Assembly: GCA_903907555.1 (NCBI GenBank) | Contig: CAIVOO010000087.1 | Coordinates: 1-23,799 of the forward strand | Reading direction: 5' to 3' | From: an uncultured archaeon | GTDB taxonomy: Archaea; Nanobdellota; Nanobdellia; Woesearchaeales; CAIVOO01 | DNA length: 23,799 bases | Shown: positions 16,843 through 23,799 of the stretch, piece by piece | Layout: every line of letters begins with the position of its first letter | Position numbering within the stretch: position 1 is the stretch's first letter | Program-made: the position numbers and the translations under genes | Notes under the pieces: generated by a model | Database searches by the model: none | What the model was told of the DNA's origin: nothing | Seen by the model: only the letters and a program-made list of their open reading frames with translations

Positions 16843-18009
16843 ATGAATTCAAGCAAGTTGCAAGAGATTATGGAAAGAAAGGCGACAATAATTAAGAATC
16901 CAGAAATCTTTGAAATAGACCAGACACCAGATGAACTTGTTGAAAGGAGAGAAACTTCAGTCTTATTCGAAGAAGTTGCAATATTCCTGAAATACAGGAG
17001 TGTTCATAACCTGCTGTTGACAGGTCACCCTGGAACTGGAAAAACTGTTACAGCAAATTCCATTCAGGAACAAATTCCAAAATTCAGCGACGAGATAAAT
17101 TCCTTTTTGGTAAACTGTAAAGACTTGACTCCAAATGAGGTTCTGTACAATCTGAATCCGACAATGCCTAAAAATTTAAGTTTCAATGATGCGATGTTTT
17201 ATTTTCTAAAATCACTAGAAAAAGACACATTGGTATTCCTGGATGAAATAGACAAGGGGCGCAACATGGGTGATTTGTTATACAAGTTAAGCAGACCGAA
17301 AGAGATTTGCAAGGATTGTGATAAAAAAATAAATCTGGTGTTGATATCCAACAATCCGGTCTGGGAAGATGTTCTTGACGCATATATAAGAAGCTCACTG
17401 CAACTCACAAGGGTAATTTTCTCGCCTTACAATAAAAAGGATCTCATCAGGATAATGAAAAAAAGGATATCCAAGGGATTCATGGATCCAGCAGCGATAT
17501 CCGAAGAGCAACTAGAAAAAATTGCGGATTTTGTTGCGGAACAAAGAACAGGCGATTCAAGGGTTGCCATCCTTGCTTTGAAGTATAGCGCAAGATTAGC
17601 TGAAAGGAGATTAAAAGACAAGATAGAGGAAGAGGACATACAAAAAGCAATAACTGAATCAATAAGAGACATAGAATCTTTCAGAATTGTCAGTTTAAGC
17701 AATCAGGATTTGTTTGCATTATATTCTTGTTTCACAACCAACCCTAATTTGGATGCACTGTATGATACATGCAATAATATTGCTAGGGAGATAACTGAAA
17801 ACAAGGTAAAGCTACCAAGCAAGTCCACCTTTTTCAGGGAACTCTTGTATCTGGAAACGCAAGGGCTTATAAGAAAAGAAATTGTGGTAAATACTGAGGG
17901 GAAAACCCCCCACAAAGAAACAGTAATCCGACCCAACGTGGATAAGGGAATAGTTGACAATGAAATCAATTTGAGAATCGGTAAGATATCCGAGAATAAA
18001 AGATCATAA
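16843..18009 (+). CDS. cdc6: Orc1/Cdc6-family AAA+ ATPase
   Basis: 388 residues, the usual archaeal Orc1/Cdc6 length. Walker A GHPGTGKT (61-68), Walker B LVFLDEID (about 130-137), sensor 1 LVLISNN (Asn170), and the sensor 2 region GDSRVAILALKYSARLAE, followed by a C-terminal winged-helix region (about 290-385) suited to origin DNA. A CKDC pair near 156-159 is unusual and may be incidental. The family binds origin repeats and loads MCM. Whether this one serves the chromosome or an integrated element is not decidable here; the neighbours are accessory-type genes and there is no primase, polymerase or GINS gene beside it. It has its own TATA box and an SD, with a leader of about 47 nt. Confidence 0.88.
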   Translation: MNSSKLQEIMERKATIIKNPEIFEIDQTPDELVERRETSVLFEEVAIFLKYRSVHNLLLTGHPGTGKTVTANSIQEQIPKFSDEINSFLVNCKDLTPNEVLYNLNPTMPKNLSFNDAMFYFLKSLEKDTLVFLDEIDKGRNMGDLLYKLSRPKEICKDCDKKINLVLISNNPVWEDVLDAYIRSSLQLTRVIFSPYNKKDLIRIMKKRISKGFMDPAAISEEQLEKIADFVAEQRTGDSRVAILALKYSARLAERRLKDKIEEEDIQKAITESIRDIESFRIVSLSNQDLFALYSCFTTNPNLDALYDTCNNIAREITENKVKLPSKSTFFRELLYLETQGLIRKEIVVNTEGKTPHKETVIRPNVDKGIVDNEINLRIGKISENKRS

Positions 18010-18020
18010 TCTTAAGGAAG

Positions 18021-18037
18021 GAGAGAAATCTTCTCTC
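18021..18037. repeat. Inverted repeat after the Orc1/Cdc6 gene
   Basis: GAGAGAA-ATC-TTCTCTC, 7-bp arms, 11 nt after the stop codon. It could form a 3' hairpin; no T-run follows, so termination is unproven. Confidence 0.45.
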
Positions 18038-18081
18038 AGCTCCCCCAAGATTCATACATAATCAAATGGAAGCTGCGAGAA

Positions 18082-18089
18082 TTTATAAA
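18082..18089 (+). promoter_or_regulatory. TATA box of the 18163 gene
   Basis: TTTATAAA, predicting a start near 18112 and a leader of about 50 nt. This places the upstream ATG at 18109 outside the mRNA and supports the ATG at 18163. Confidence 0.6.
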
Positions 18090-18140
18090 TATTTGTAATG
18101 ATTTCTCAATGAACCTCCTGCAGAGACAACAAATAAAAAA

Positions 18141-18160
18141 TAAAACACGGAGGTGTTTTA
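18141..18160 (+). promoter_or_regulatory. Perfect hairpin holding the SD in its loop
   Basis: TAAAACAC-GGAG-GTGTTTTA: 8-bp arms with a GGAG loop, ending 2 nt before the ATG at 18163. GGAGGTG (18149-18155) is the best SD in the window. ACCTCC at 18114-18119, just after the predicted transcript start, can pair with the SD as an alternative fold. As DNA, the same palindrome could be an operator. Confidence 0.65.
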
Positions 18161-18162
18161 GA

Positions 18163-19131
18163 ATGGAAATAGACGTAACAACAAGGAAAGCCGTCAGAAG
18201 AGTTCTTCCGACGAATATAGAGTTGAACAATAGAGATAAGTTGAATAGAACAGAAATCTTTGTTCAGCTTCCAGATGTGAAAGAAGCGGTGCGTGTATAT
18301 CAGCCAACACCCGATGAGCTAGGTATGCTCCACACAATAGAAGAGAAAGAGAGAGAAAATTTTCGGGAGTTCAGCAAACGATTCTCCAGTTTCAAAAGTA
18401 TTTTGAATATTCAGAGAACTGCGACAGGCGTACTCACACAGAGAAAACTCGAAGCTCTCGATAGAATGCAAGAAATACCCGAATCAAATATTAGATTGAT
18501 ACATCAAGCACAGGCATGTCCTACAGCAGAAGAAATTAAATTACGCATACAAGATTTTATGAAAAGGAATCCCACCACTGATAACATACCTCTTCTTGAC
18601 ATGAATATGGCTGGGAAAAATAAGACTACGAATCAAGACCTTAAAGAAGTGCTATTCTGGTTGAAAGAAAATGGGCATATGAAGGTTGCATTTATTTTTA
18701 GAAGCAGCGCCCGTGTCGTTGAAGAATGGAATGGATATTTCAGAGCAATTGTAAGGAAAGATTTTGGCGAGGTATATATGTTTCAAGTACCAACAAAAAT
18801 CGGCGAATTTGAAGGGCACATTCAGGCTTTTCTTTTCGGAGCTACAAAAGTAGCACACAGAACTGGCAAACCCTTCGCATACTTCGAGCCTTTGTTTTTG
18901 GAGCCGACATGGGAAATCAAGCCTCTTCGTAATGCTTCAGATGGGGTTGTTAAATATGATGGAATGACTCGCAAGGAATTTTTGGAGAATGATGGAAGAA
19001 TTTCCTTAGTTGGTGCTTTTGCCAAATGGGATAGGGTAGTTCAAGCAAATGAATTATGCAGAACCATATTATCCGTAGAAGAAATAGAATCAATCCCTCA
19101 ACTTCAAAAGGCGATGCGCTACTTCTCGTAG
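18163..19131 (+). CDS. Hypothetical protein, 322 residues
   Basis: I do not recognise this protein. The start at 18163 is fixed by GGAGGTG 7 nt upstream; an in-frame ATG at 18109 precedes the predicted transcript start. The product is soluble with no membrane helix. Its N-terminal half is charged and helical (EEKERENFREFSKRF, RKLEALDRMQEI). The C-terminal half looks like an alpha/beta domain: HMKVAFIFRSSARVVEEWNG, VYMFQVPTKIGEFEGH and KPFAYFEPLFLEPTWEIKP. No catalytic motif that I can name stands out. The leader has a perfect hairpin around the SD, so translation or transcription is probably controlled. Its 3' end overlaps the convergent 78-residue gene by 42 nt. Confidence 0.78.
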   Translation: MEIDVTTRKAVRRVLPTNIELNNRDKLNRTEIFVQLPDVKEAVRVYQPTPDELGMLHTIEEKERENFREFSKRFSSFKSILNIQRTATGVLTQRKLEALDRMQEIPESNIRLIHQAQACPTAEEIKLRIQDFMKRNPTTDNIPLLDMNMAGKNKTTNQDLKEVLFWLKENGHMKVAFIFRSSARVVEEWNGYFRAIVRKDFGEVYMFQVPTKIGEFEGHIQAFLFGATKVAHRTGKPFAYFEPLFLEPTWEIKPLRNASDGVVKYDGMTRKEFLENDGRISLVGAFAKWDRVVQANELCRTILSVEEIESIPQLQKAMRYFS

Positions 19132-19326
19132 CGCAATATTATTTTTTATTAATGCATCATTAGCACACATGGTTTCATTTCTTGATAGTCTAATCTCTCT
19201 TAAGAGTTTATTTCTTTTCGAAAATGATATCTTATGTTCTACATAATCTTGTTCGACTTTCACAGACATATTATCAAAAAATAACGCCAACTGATACTCT
19301 ATGTCCACATCTTCGACATAACTCAT
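19090..19326 (-). CDS. Small hypothetical protein, 78 residues, second gene of an operator-controlled pair
   Basis: Predicted to be mostly helical and charged (EDVDIEYQLALFFDN, FSKRNKLLREIRLSRNE, ALREVAHRLLKL), with no membrane helix and no motif I recognise. Its ATG overlaps the stop of the upstream 60-residue gene as ATGA, so the two are translationally coupled. It ends inside the convergent 322-residue gene. The arrangement (two tiny coupled genes behind a palindromic operator) resembles a toxin-antitoxin pair, but no toxin family signature is visible and the function is unassigned. Confidence 0.65.
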   Translation of the reverse strand: MSYVEDVDIEYQLALFFDNMSVKVEQDYVEHKISFSKRNKLLREIRLSRNETMCANDALIKNNIALREVAHRLLKLRD

Positions 19327-19505
19327 TCTTTTATACCTTTCTTTAGGATAATAACATAAGCCATATTTCCAGAATAATCTCCAGAAACCGGAATATACGC
19401 ACCAGATTTACGAAAATCTCTTACATATTTCGGGTTTATTATCGCTTCAACTTTATTTGCTGTAAGTTTCAGCTTTTTCTTTTGAAAAATATCTGCTTCT
19501 GGCAT
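19323..19505 (-). CDS. Small protein, 60 residues, possible AbrB-like (DUF2080-type) fold
   Basis: The C-terminal half, SGAYIPVSGDYSGNMAYVIIL (about 34-54), has the alternating pattern G-x-A-x-I-x-V...G....VIIL that I associate with the swapped-hairpin AbrB-like proteins of the DUF2080 kind found in archaea; this is pattern resemblance only. The N-terminus is basic (FQKKKLKLTANK). No SD is present; TTTATAAG lies 22-29 nt before the ATG, so the mRNA is probably leaderless. Two tandem palindromes lie between the TATA box and the start codon, which fits an autorepressor. It is coupled to the downstream 78-residue gene by ATGA. Confidence 0.65.
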   Translation of the reverse strand: MPEADIFQKKKLKLTANKVEAIINPKYVRDFRKSGAYIPVSGDYSGNMAYVIILKKGIKE

Positions 19506-19525
19506 ACCTAGGTAATACCTAGGTA
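19505..19525. promoter_or_regulatory. Tandem palindromic operator TACCTAGGTA x2
   Basis: Two perfect 10-bp palindromes at 19505-19514 and 19516-19525, 11 bp apart centre to centre, so both lie on the same face of the helix. They occupy exactly the space between the TATA box and the predicted transcript start of the 60/78-residue gene pair. Confidence 0.75.
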
Positions 19526-19526
19526 C

Positions 19527-19534
19527 TTTATAAG
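19527..19534 (-). promoter_or_regulatory. TATA box of the small two-gene operon
   Basis: CTTATAAA on the minus strand, placing the transcript start at or next to the ATG at 19505. The operator abuts it directly. Confidence 0.6.
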
Positions 19535-19550
19535 CTTTTCGGCAAATATT

Positions 19551-19558
19551 TTTATATT
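19551..19558 (+). promoter_or_regulatory. TATA box of the beta-CASP nuclease gene
   Basis: TTTATATT centred about 25 nt before the ATG at 19579 with no SD; leaderless spacing. It is divergent from the small operon. Confidence 0.45.
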
Positions 19559-19578
19559 AGGACATAATACCTGCACTT

Positions 19579-20976
19579 ATGAACATCACACTTTTAGGCG
19601 GAGTTAATGAAATCGGCGGGAATAAGATTCTCGTAGAGCATAAAGGCACAAGAATTATGTTAGATTTCGGTATGAGTTTTCATACAGCTTATCAGTACTT
19701 TTCGGAGTTTTTGCAGCCTAGAAAATGCGCTTCTCTAAGAGACTTCTTTGAGTTTGGATTGCTTCCAGATATTAGGGGAATTTATCGTGAGGATTATGTT
19801 AAGCATATGGGCAGGCCTGCTGAAACACGCGATGTTGACGCAGTTTTCTTATCTCATTCTCATGCAGATCATGCACAGTATATACATTTCTTGAGAAAGG
19901 ATATTCCTATATATTGTACCGAAGCTTCTAAGATAATACTTAAGGTTCTTGAGGAGACTGGGTCTGGAAGATTCACAGATTTCATTACTATGTGCGAAGC
20001 TTTCACGTTTAAACCTGCCGCCAGAGGAGGAGGGTTAGTTAGAGTTGACCGCAGGGCTGATGAATATGTTAGCGAGAGACAATTTCACGTAATGCAACCT
20101 GACAAGAAAGTGAAGATTGGAAGTTTGGAAATCGAGATGATTCCTGTAGATCATTCCTTGCCCGGCTCTTGTGCTTATATAATATATTCTGATGAAGGAA
20201 ATCTTGTTTACACAGGAGATATCAGGTTTCATGGATATCATGAAGATTGGAGTGAAAAGTTTGTTGATAAAGCAGCAGAATCTAAGCCTAGATGGTTTCT
20301 TTGCGAAGGTACTAGGATAGATCAACTTGAAGGCAGCAGCGAAGAAGATGTTAAGAAAGAATTAAGCAAAATTATATCTAAAGCAAAGGAATTGGTGTTT
20401 GTAGAGCATCCAATACGAGATATAGATAGACTTAAAAGTATTTATCTGGCTGCTAAACTTAATGATAGACATCTCGTGATAAGCACTAAACAAGCATATC
20501 TGATTAAAGAATTGGGTGATCTGAGTCCAGTAAAGCTTTCTGAAGTGAAAATACTCATACCTCCTAAAGATTGGGGTTTGATATGCAAGCAAGGAATAGA
20601 TTGTTCGCTGTTAGAGAAGGACTATGCTTCTTGGGAGAAAGAATTCATACAAGCAGATAACGCCATAACATGTCCAGAACTTCAAAAGAATCCGAAAGAC
20701 TATGTAGTATCTATGAGCTTGTGGGCTCTGACAGAACTAGTAGACATACAACCTAAAAATGCGGTATGGATTAAATCATCTTGCGAACCATTCAGCGAAG
20801 AGATGGAACTTGATGAAGAACGCAAAAAGCACTGGCTAGAACATTTCAAGATAAAAGAGTACTCCGCTCATGCTTCAGGACACGCATCAGGCAAAGAGAT
20901 ACGAGCAATGATTAAAAAGATTAATCCAAAAGAGCTGATACCAATACACACAGAACATCCTGAGGCTTTCGTTTAA
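19579..20976 (+). CDS. Metallo-beta-lactamase/beta-CASP nuclease, RNase J-like
   Basis: 465 residues. The metallo-beta-lactamase fold starts directly with MNITLLGGVNEIGGNKI; the zinc motif LSHSHADH gives His93, His95, Asp97 and His98; further ligands lie in PVDHSLPGS (near 195) and VYTGDIRFHG (Asp). The beta-CASP segment fills the middle, and the C-terminus carries EYSAHASGHASGKEI and IPIHTEHPE, the motif B/C histidines of the beta-CASP family. The family acts on RNA; archaeal RNase J members are 5'-3' exonucleases, and this is the most likely role, though the C-terminus ends just after the last motif and a DNA or tRNA substrate cannot be excluded. It is leaderless and divergent from the small two-gene operon. 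Confidence 0.9.
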   Translation: MNITLLGGVNEIGGNKILVEHKGTRIMLDFGMSFHTAYQYFSEFLQPRKCASLRDFFEFGLLPDIRGIYREDYVKHMGRPAETRDVDAVFLSHSHADHAQYIHFLRKDIPIYCTEASKIILKVLEETGSGRFTDFITMCEAFTFKPAARGGGLVRVDRRADEYVSERQFHVMQPDKKVKIGSLEIEMIPVDHSLPGSCAYIIYSDEGNLVYTGDIRFHGYHEDWSEKFVDKAAESKPRWFLCEGTRIDQLEGSSEEDVKKELSKIISKAKELVFVEHPIRDIDRLKSIYLAAKLNDRHLVISTKQAYLIKELGDLSPVKLSEVKILIPPKDWGLICKQGIDCSLLEKDYASWEKEFIQADNAITCPELQKNPKDYVVSMSLWALTELVDIQPKNAVWIKSSCEPFSEEMELDEERKKHWLEHFKIKEYSAHASGHASGKEIRAMIKKINPKELIPIHTEHPEAFV

Positions 20977-21084
20977 AATTTGTAATTTTTAGTGTATTAT
21001 TTCTTACTGATATTGCGAATACAAAGCTATAATAACCAGTTATATCACTGAATTGAAACTCGAGTCTGAGTAGGGGTGGAGACA

Positions 21085-21441
21085 ATGATTCAAGAACTAA
21101 ACTTAGCAGATGTCAGAACAGTACGAGAGATATTGATGCATGGAAACGACAAAGAAAGAAAAGCAATGGTGGACAGAGTTTGTGCATTCATAGCAATTAC
21201 AAATAAAATCTTAAAACCGTTTGAATACATGACCAAAGAAAGATTCTATAAAGAATTAACAAAAGATGGATGGAAAATAAAAGAACTATTCTTTGAAGGA
21301 GTACTTGAAGGAATGCCTGTTAAAAAATTCTTAACAATCACCCAAGAAATGTTCGGAAAGCGAAGAGACGAAGTAATAGACGAAGCAATGAGTCAAGGAT
21401 ACCTATTCAAACTAGAAGATGGAAAATATTACTTTTTATGA
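21085..21441 (+). CDS. Hypothetical protein, 118 residues
   Basis: I do not recognise it. GGTG (21075-21078) lies 6 nt before the ATG at 21085, which I prefer to the in-frame GTG at 21076. The product is mostly helical. The C-terminal end, with MFGKRRDEVIDEAMSQGYLFKLEDGKYYFL, has the look of a winged helix (helix, then a two-strand wing), and FYKELTKDGWKIKELFFEGV precedes it. A regulator is possible but unproven. Weak TATA-like sequences lie at 21027-21034 and 21039-21046. It stands alone on its strand, 108 nt after the nuclease gene. Confidence 0.75.
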   Translation: MIQELNLADVRTVREILMHGNDKERKAMVDRVCAFIAITNKILKPFEYMTKERFYKELTKDGWKIKELFFEGVLEGMPVKKFLTITQEMFGKRRDEVIDEAMSQGYLFKLEDGKYYFL

Positions 21442-21448
21442 ATCGGAA

Positions 21449-21488
21449 AGCCTTAATAAAAAGCCATGGTTAGCTATAAATTAAGGCT
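21449..21488. repeat. 9-bp inverted repeat downstream of the 118-residue gene
   Basis: AGCCTTAAT (21449-21457) and ATTAAGGCT (21480-21488) are perfect arms around a 22-nt centre with minor internal symmetry. It begins 8 nt after the stop codon. It could be a 3' hairpin of the upstream mRNA or an operator ahead of the thioredoxin-like gene. Confidence 0.55.
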
Positions 21489-21526
21489 GAGTGGAACATC
21501 CAAATTGTATCTCCGATTTCAAAAAG

Positions 21527-21564
21527 TATATAAATGGGAGTTGATTTTTATTCAATACGGGGTG
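21527..21564 (+). promoter_or_regulatory. TATA box and SD of the thioredoxin-like gene
   Basis: TATATAAA at 21527-21534 predicts a start near 21557; GGGGTG at 21559-21564 is the SD, 4 nt before the ATG. The leader is about 11 nt. Confidence 0.6.
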
Positions 21565-21568
21565 TAGG

Positions 21569-21817
21569 ATGAAAAATTATAATTATAAGCTTTTTACTGA
21601 ACCAGATTGTAAAGTTACAAAGCAGTTAATTTCCATACTAACCCAGAATAAAATAAGAGGAAGCATTATAGATTTAACTTCCAAAGAAGCTAATCGAGAA
21701 CCTATCTCGTTCAAGGTATTGAATATTCCAACTCTGGTTATGTTTAACGAGAAAGATGAGGTTATTGAACACATATTCAGCGCTGGAGAATTAAAGGAAT
21801 TTATTAATAAGCAATGA
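21569..21817 (+). CDS. Thioredoxin/glutaredoxin-fold protein with one active-site Cys
   Basis: 82 residues, glutaredoxin size. YKLFTEPDCKVTKQLISIL is the first strand, active-site turn and helix; NIPTLVMFNEKDEVIE carries the cis-Pro and the following strands; LKEFINKQ ends the fold. The usual CxxC is here C14-K-V-T17, so it is monothiol at the active site and cannot form the normal intramolecular disulfide. It might act with a thiol partner, or be a non-redox fold user; not decided. Its last 14 nt overlap the end of the convergent methyltransferase gene. Confidence 0.82.
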   Translation: MKNYNYKLFTEPDCKVTKQLISILTQNKIRGSIIDLTSKEANREPISFKVLNIPTLVMFNEKDEVIEHIFSAGELKEFINKQ

Positions 21818-23799
21818 GTGCACTAAATCTCTTATAATTTATTTTATAGATATTGAAGATTTGTTTTTCTAATTTTTCAGAATAATAATTTACTTTTGTA
21901 ATGTTATTTGTTTTCTTGTTCGAAATGATCCTATCTACCAATTCCTCTATCTTTGTAACCTGAGAAGCAGATATATTTTTAGGAAAAGGCAATAGTTTAA
22001 GATATTCTGATTTGACATTTACATCAGTATAATGTAATTTGTAGTATTTATTCATCATTTTAGAATTTAAAATAGCCAATAAAACTTTTAATGAACTGGA
22101 AGGCATTTTTGCAAAAATCATATTTGTAGAATTCATGCCAACGATTTTTTCTGAAGCCAGCATAACTTCTAGCCAAGGAGCACTTTCTTCAAGACTATTA
22201 GTTCTAATATACTGAACAACCAACTTTTCTTTATTTTGATAATTCTGTACTAAACCATCAAATCTTCCAGGTTTCAAATATCTATTCGGATTTTTGATTA
22301 GGTATTGTTCAAAATCATCGCCAAAGATTAATGGAATTTTTGTTTTTGTTTTAGTTACATATTTTTTATTTTTTCCAGTCCTTAATCCATATGAGAAATC
22401 ATACGATTCTAATGCTGATTTTGAATTAGAATCAATCAGATTAACAAAAGTTTTTTCTTGATAATCTTGATACGGATACCACATATTTTCATCCCTTTTT
22501 ATAAAATATGACCATTTAATAGAATACCTTTTTTTGATTTTTGGTTCTTTTTCTCTACATGTGTGAGGATCTACGTGAATGATTTCAACATCACTTTTTA
22601 ATTCACTTTTCAATTTAGAATTTGAAACTTTTTTTAGGATAACTATATGACAACGGACATCCTTCGCATGAGGGAAAGGTTTGTACACATCTATTATTTT
22701 GGTGATTACTCCTTTGCTGGCAAAATAACTTCTGAATTTCCCAAAATTTATATTTGTTAACCAGCCATCTGGTGTAATAAATCCCAGATATCCTCCTTCT
22801 TTAAGATGTCTTAAAGCTAAAATATAAAATAACAAATAACTTTCAAGGCTTCCACGGGATGCTTCAGGAAATAATTCCCGTAATGATGTTTCTTCATCTT
22901 CTTCAAAATCCGCGCCGTAAGGAGGGTTAGTGATTATTACATCATATTTATCTTGAGGACTATTTTCTTCAAAATCAGTCAGACTATTCCCCCAAGAAAT
23001 ATTATTACTGAGTACAGGCAATTTTTTACTTTTACTATCCTCAGCTATTAAAGATAAACATAAGTTAAGTTTTGTAATTTCGACAGCTTTTGAATCCTTG
23101 TCTATTCCAAAAATATGATTTTTTATTAATTTTTCCTTGTCTGTATACGTCAATTCTTTATTTTTGAAATCAAATAGCAATTTAAGAGAGGTTATCAAGA
23201 ATGAACCCGATCCACATGCAGGATCTAATATTTTGATAGAATCTGTTCCTTTTTTTTCTAGAACCTTTAATACAGTATTTTCAACAATTGTCATCACTAT
23301 ATGACTGGGAGTATAGTAGATTCCCTCTTTCTTTTTCTTCGGAGTCTTTTTGCTATGCTTTTTTGCCTCACTTGCTACTTGACCCAGATATTCTTCATAT
23401 ACTGTTCCCAATACATCTATGGGTATTACGCTAAAGTCAAATTTAATCTTCTTGTTTTTTGAATAATTAAGATGGTAAAGTATTTTTTTAATTAGTTTCG
23501 CTTCTATAACTAAGGAACTATTTATATTTTTGAATAAATGTCCATCATATTTACTTTCATATTTAATAAATAATTGTTTTAAATAATTTTTTTTCTTTGT
23601 TTCATCAATTTCTCTAGAAAGTTTTAAGGTTTCATTATTCATATACCCTTTATCTTCACAATTTCTAATAAAAATAAGTCTATTTAATATTTCCAGAATA
23701 TAGTCCTCTAATTGATCTTGATTTAAACTTCTATATTTTTTATGAAGGCTATTGTACATCAATTTACGCCATTCTAAAATCTCTTCCATTAGAGCGATA
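21804..23799 (-). CDS. N6-adenine DNA methyltransferase, type IIG/TaqI-like (5' end probably outside window)
   Basis: The frame is open through the right edge; the ATG at 23787-23789 may be internal, and the visible N-terminus (ILNRLIFIRNCEDKG) resembles the region that follows a nuclease domain in type IIG enzymes. Visible order: helical linker, motif X region (GIYYTPSHIV), SAM-binding motif I (DPACGSGSFL), motif IV (NPPY) in TNPPYGADF, and a target-recognition domain in the last 250 or so residues with the usual LAILNSKMMNKYY and LLPFP segments. It methylates adenine in a specific site; whether it also cuts DNA depends on the unseen N-terminus. The gene is markedly AT-rich, suggesting transfer. 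Its 3' end overlaps the thioredoxin-like gene by 14 nt. Confidence 0.92.
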   Translation of the reverse strand, partial: IALMEEILEWRKLMYNSLHKKYRSLNQDQLEDYILEILNRLIFIRNCEDKGYMNNETLKLSREIDETKKKNYLKQLFIKYESKYDGHLFKNINSSLVIEAKLIKKILYHLNYSKNKKIKFDFSVIPIDVLGTVYEEYLGQVASEAKKHSKKTPKKKKEGIYYTPSHIVMTIVENTVLKVLEKKGTDSIKILDPACGSGSFLITSLKLLFDFKNKELTYTDKEKLIKNHIFGIDKDSKAVEITKLNLCLSLIAEDSKSKKLPVLSNNISWGNSLTDFEENSPQDKYDVIITNPPYGADFEEDEETSLRELFPEASRGSLESYLLFYILALRHLKEGGYLGFITPDGWLTNINFGKFRSYFASKGVITKIIDVYKPFPHAKDVRCHIVILKKVSNSKLKSELKSDVEIIHVDPHTCREKEPKIKKRYSIKWSYFIKRDENMWYPYQDYQEKTFVNLIDSNSKSALESYDFSYGLRTGKNKKYVTKTKTKIPLIFGDDFEQYLIKNPNRYLKPGRFDGLVQNYQNKEKLVVQYIRTNSLEESAPWLEVMLASEKIVGMNSTNMIFAKMPSSSLKVLLAILNSKMMNKYYKLHYTDVNVKSEYLKLLPFPKNISASQVTKIEELVDRIISNKKTNNITKVNYYSEKLEKQIFNIYKINYKRFSALIAY

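Overview
The window looks like part of a small, AT-rich DPANN archaeal genome, probably Woesearchaeota or Pacearchaeota; the phylum is inferred. The archaeal calls are secure: both subunits of topoisomerase VI, a Dim2/Krr1-type KH protein, a RIO1 kinase, an Orc1/Cdc6 ATPase, tRNA genes with bulge-helix-bulge (BHB) introns, TATA boxes about 26-28 nt before start points, and many leaderless mRNAs. The very large surface proteins, compact spacing and UBA-like cytoplasmic tails are features I associate with DPANN lineages.

Region 1 (1-10565, + strand) encodes two cell-surface proteins. The first is cut by the left edge: a Cys-rich repeat protein with a poly-Gly linker, a beta domain, one membrane helix and a helical cytoplasmic tail. 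The second is a giant 3179-residue protein: a subtilisin-like protease head with a CUB-like insertion, a very long stalk of parallel beta-helix modules with Ca-loop-like repeats, an FnIII-like domain, poly-Gly, a TSP1-like Cys knot, a membrane helix and the same kind of UBA-like tail.

Region 2 (10581-15972, mostly - strand) is housekeeping. It holds a tRNA-Cys(GCA) with two introns (one in the T-loop), a HIT hydrolase, a tRNA-Arg(UCU) with a 15-nt intron, top6A, top6B, an orphan + strand gene, the Dim2-like KH protein and RIO1. Top6B and Top6A overlap as an operon. The KH protein and RIO1 are adjacent and both act in late small-subunit maturation. Nearly all TATA boxes here sit where the mRNA would start at the AUG. 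Both tRNA genes have an identical TATA box exactly 26 nt from the mature 5' end, as in organisms that dispense with RNase P.

Region 3 (about 16005-23799) looks accessory. It has a cluster of TTGCACAAAA repeats around a palindromic TATA element, a winged-helix membrane protein, an Orc1/Cdc6 ATPase, an unknown protein whose Shine-Dalgarno (SD) lies in the loop of a perfect hairpin, a two-gene operon with a tandem palindromic operator, an RNase J-like beta-CASP nuclease, a small unknown protein, a thioredoxin-fold protein and an N6-adenine DNA methyltransferase cut by the right edge. Several of these genes use a short leader and an SD rather than leaderless starts, suggesting a different origin. 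No gene-free stretch exceeds 300 bases; the longest, 16005-16243, is described below.
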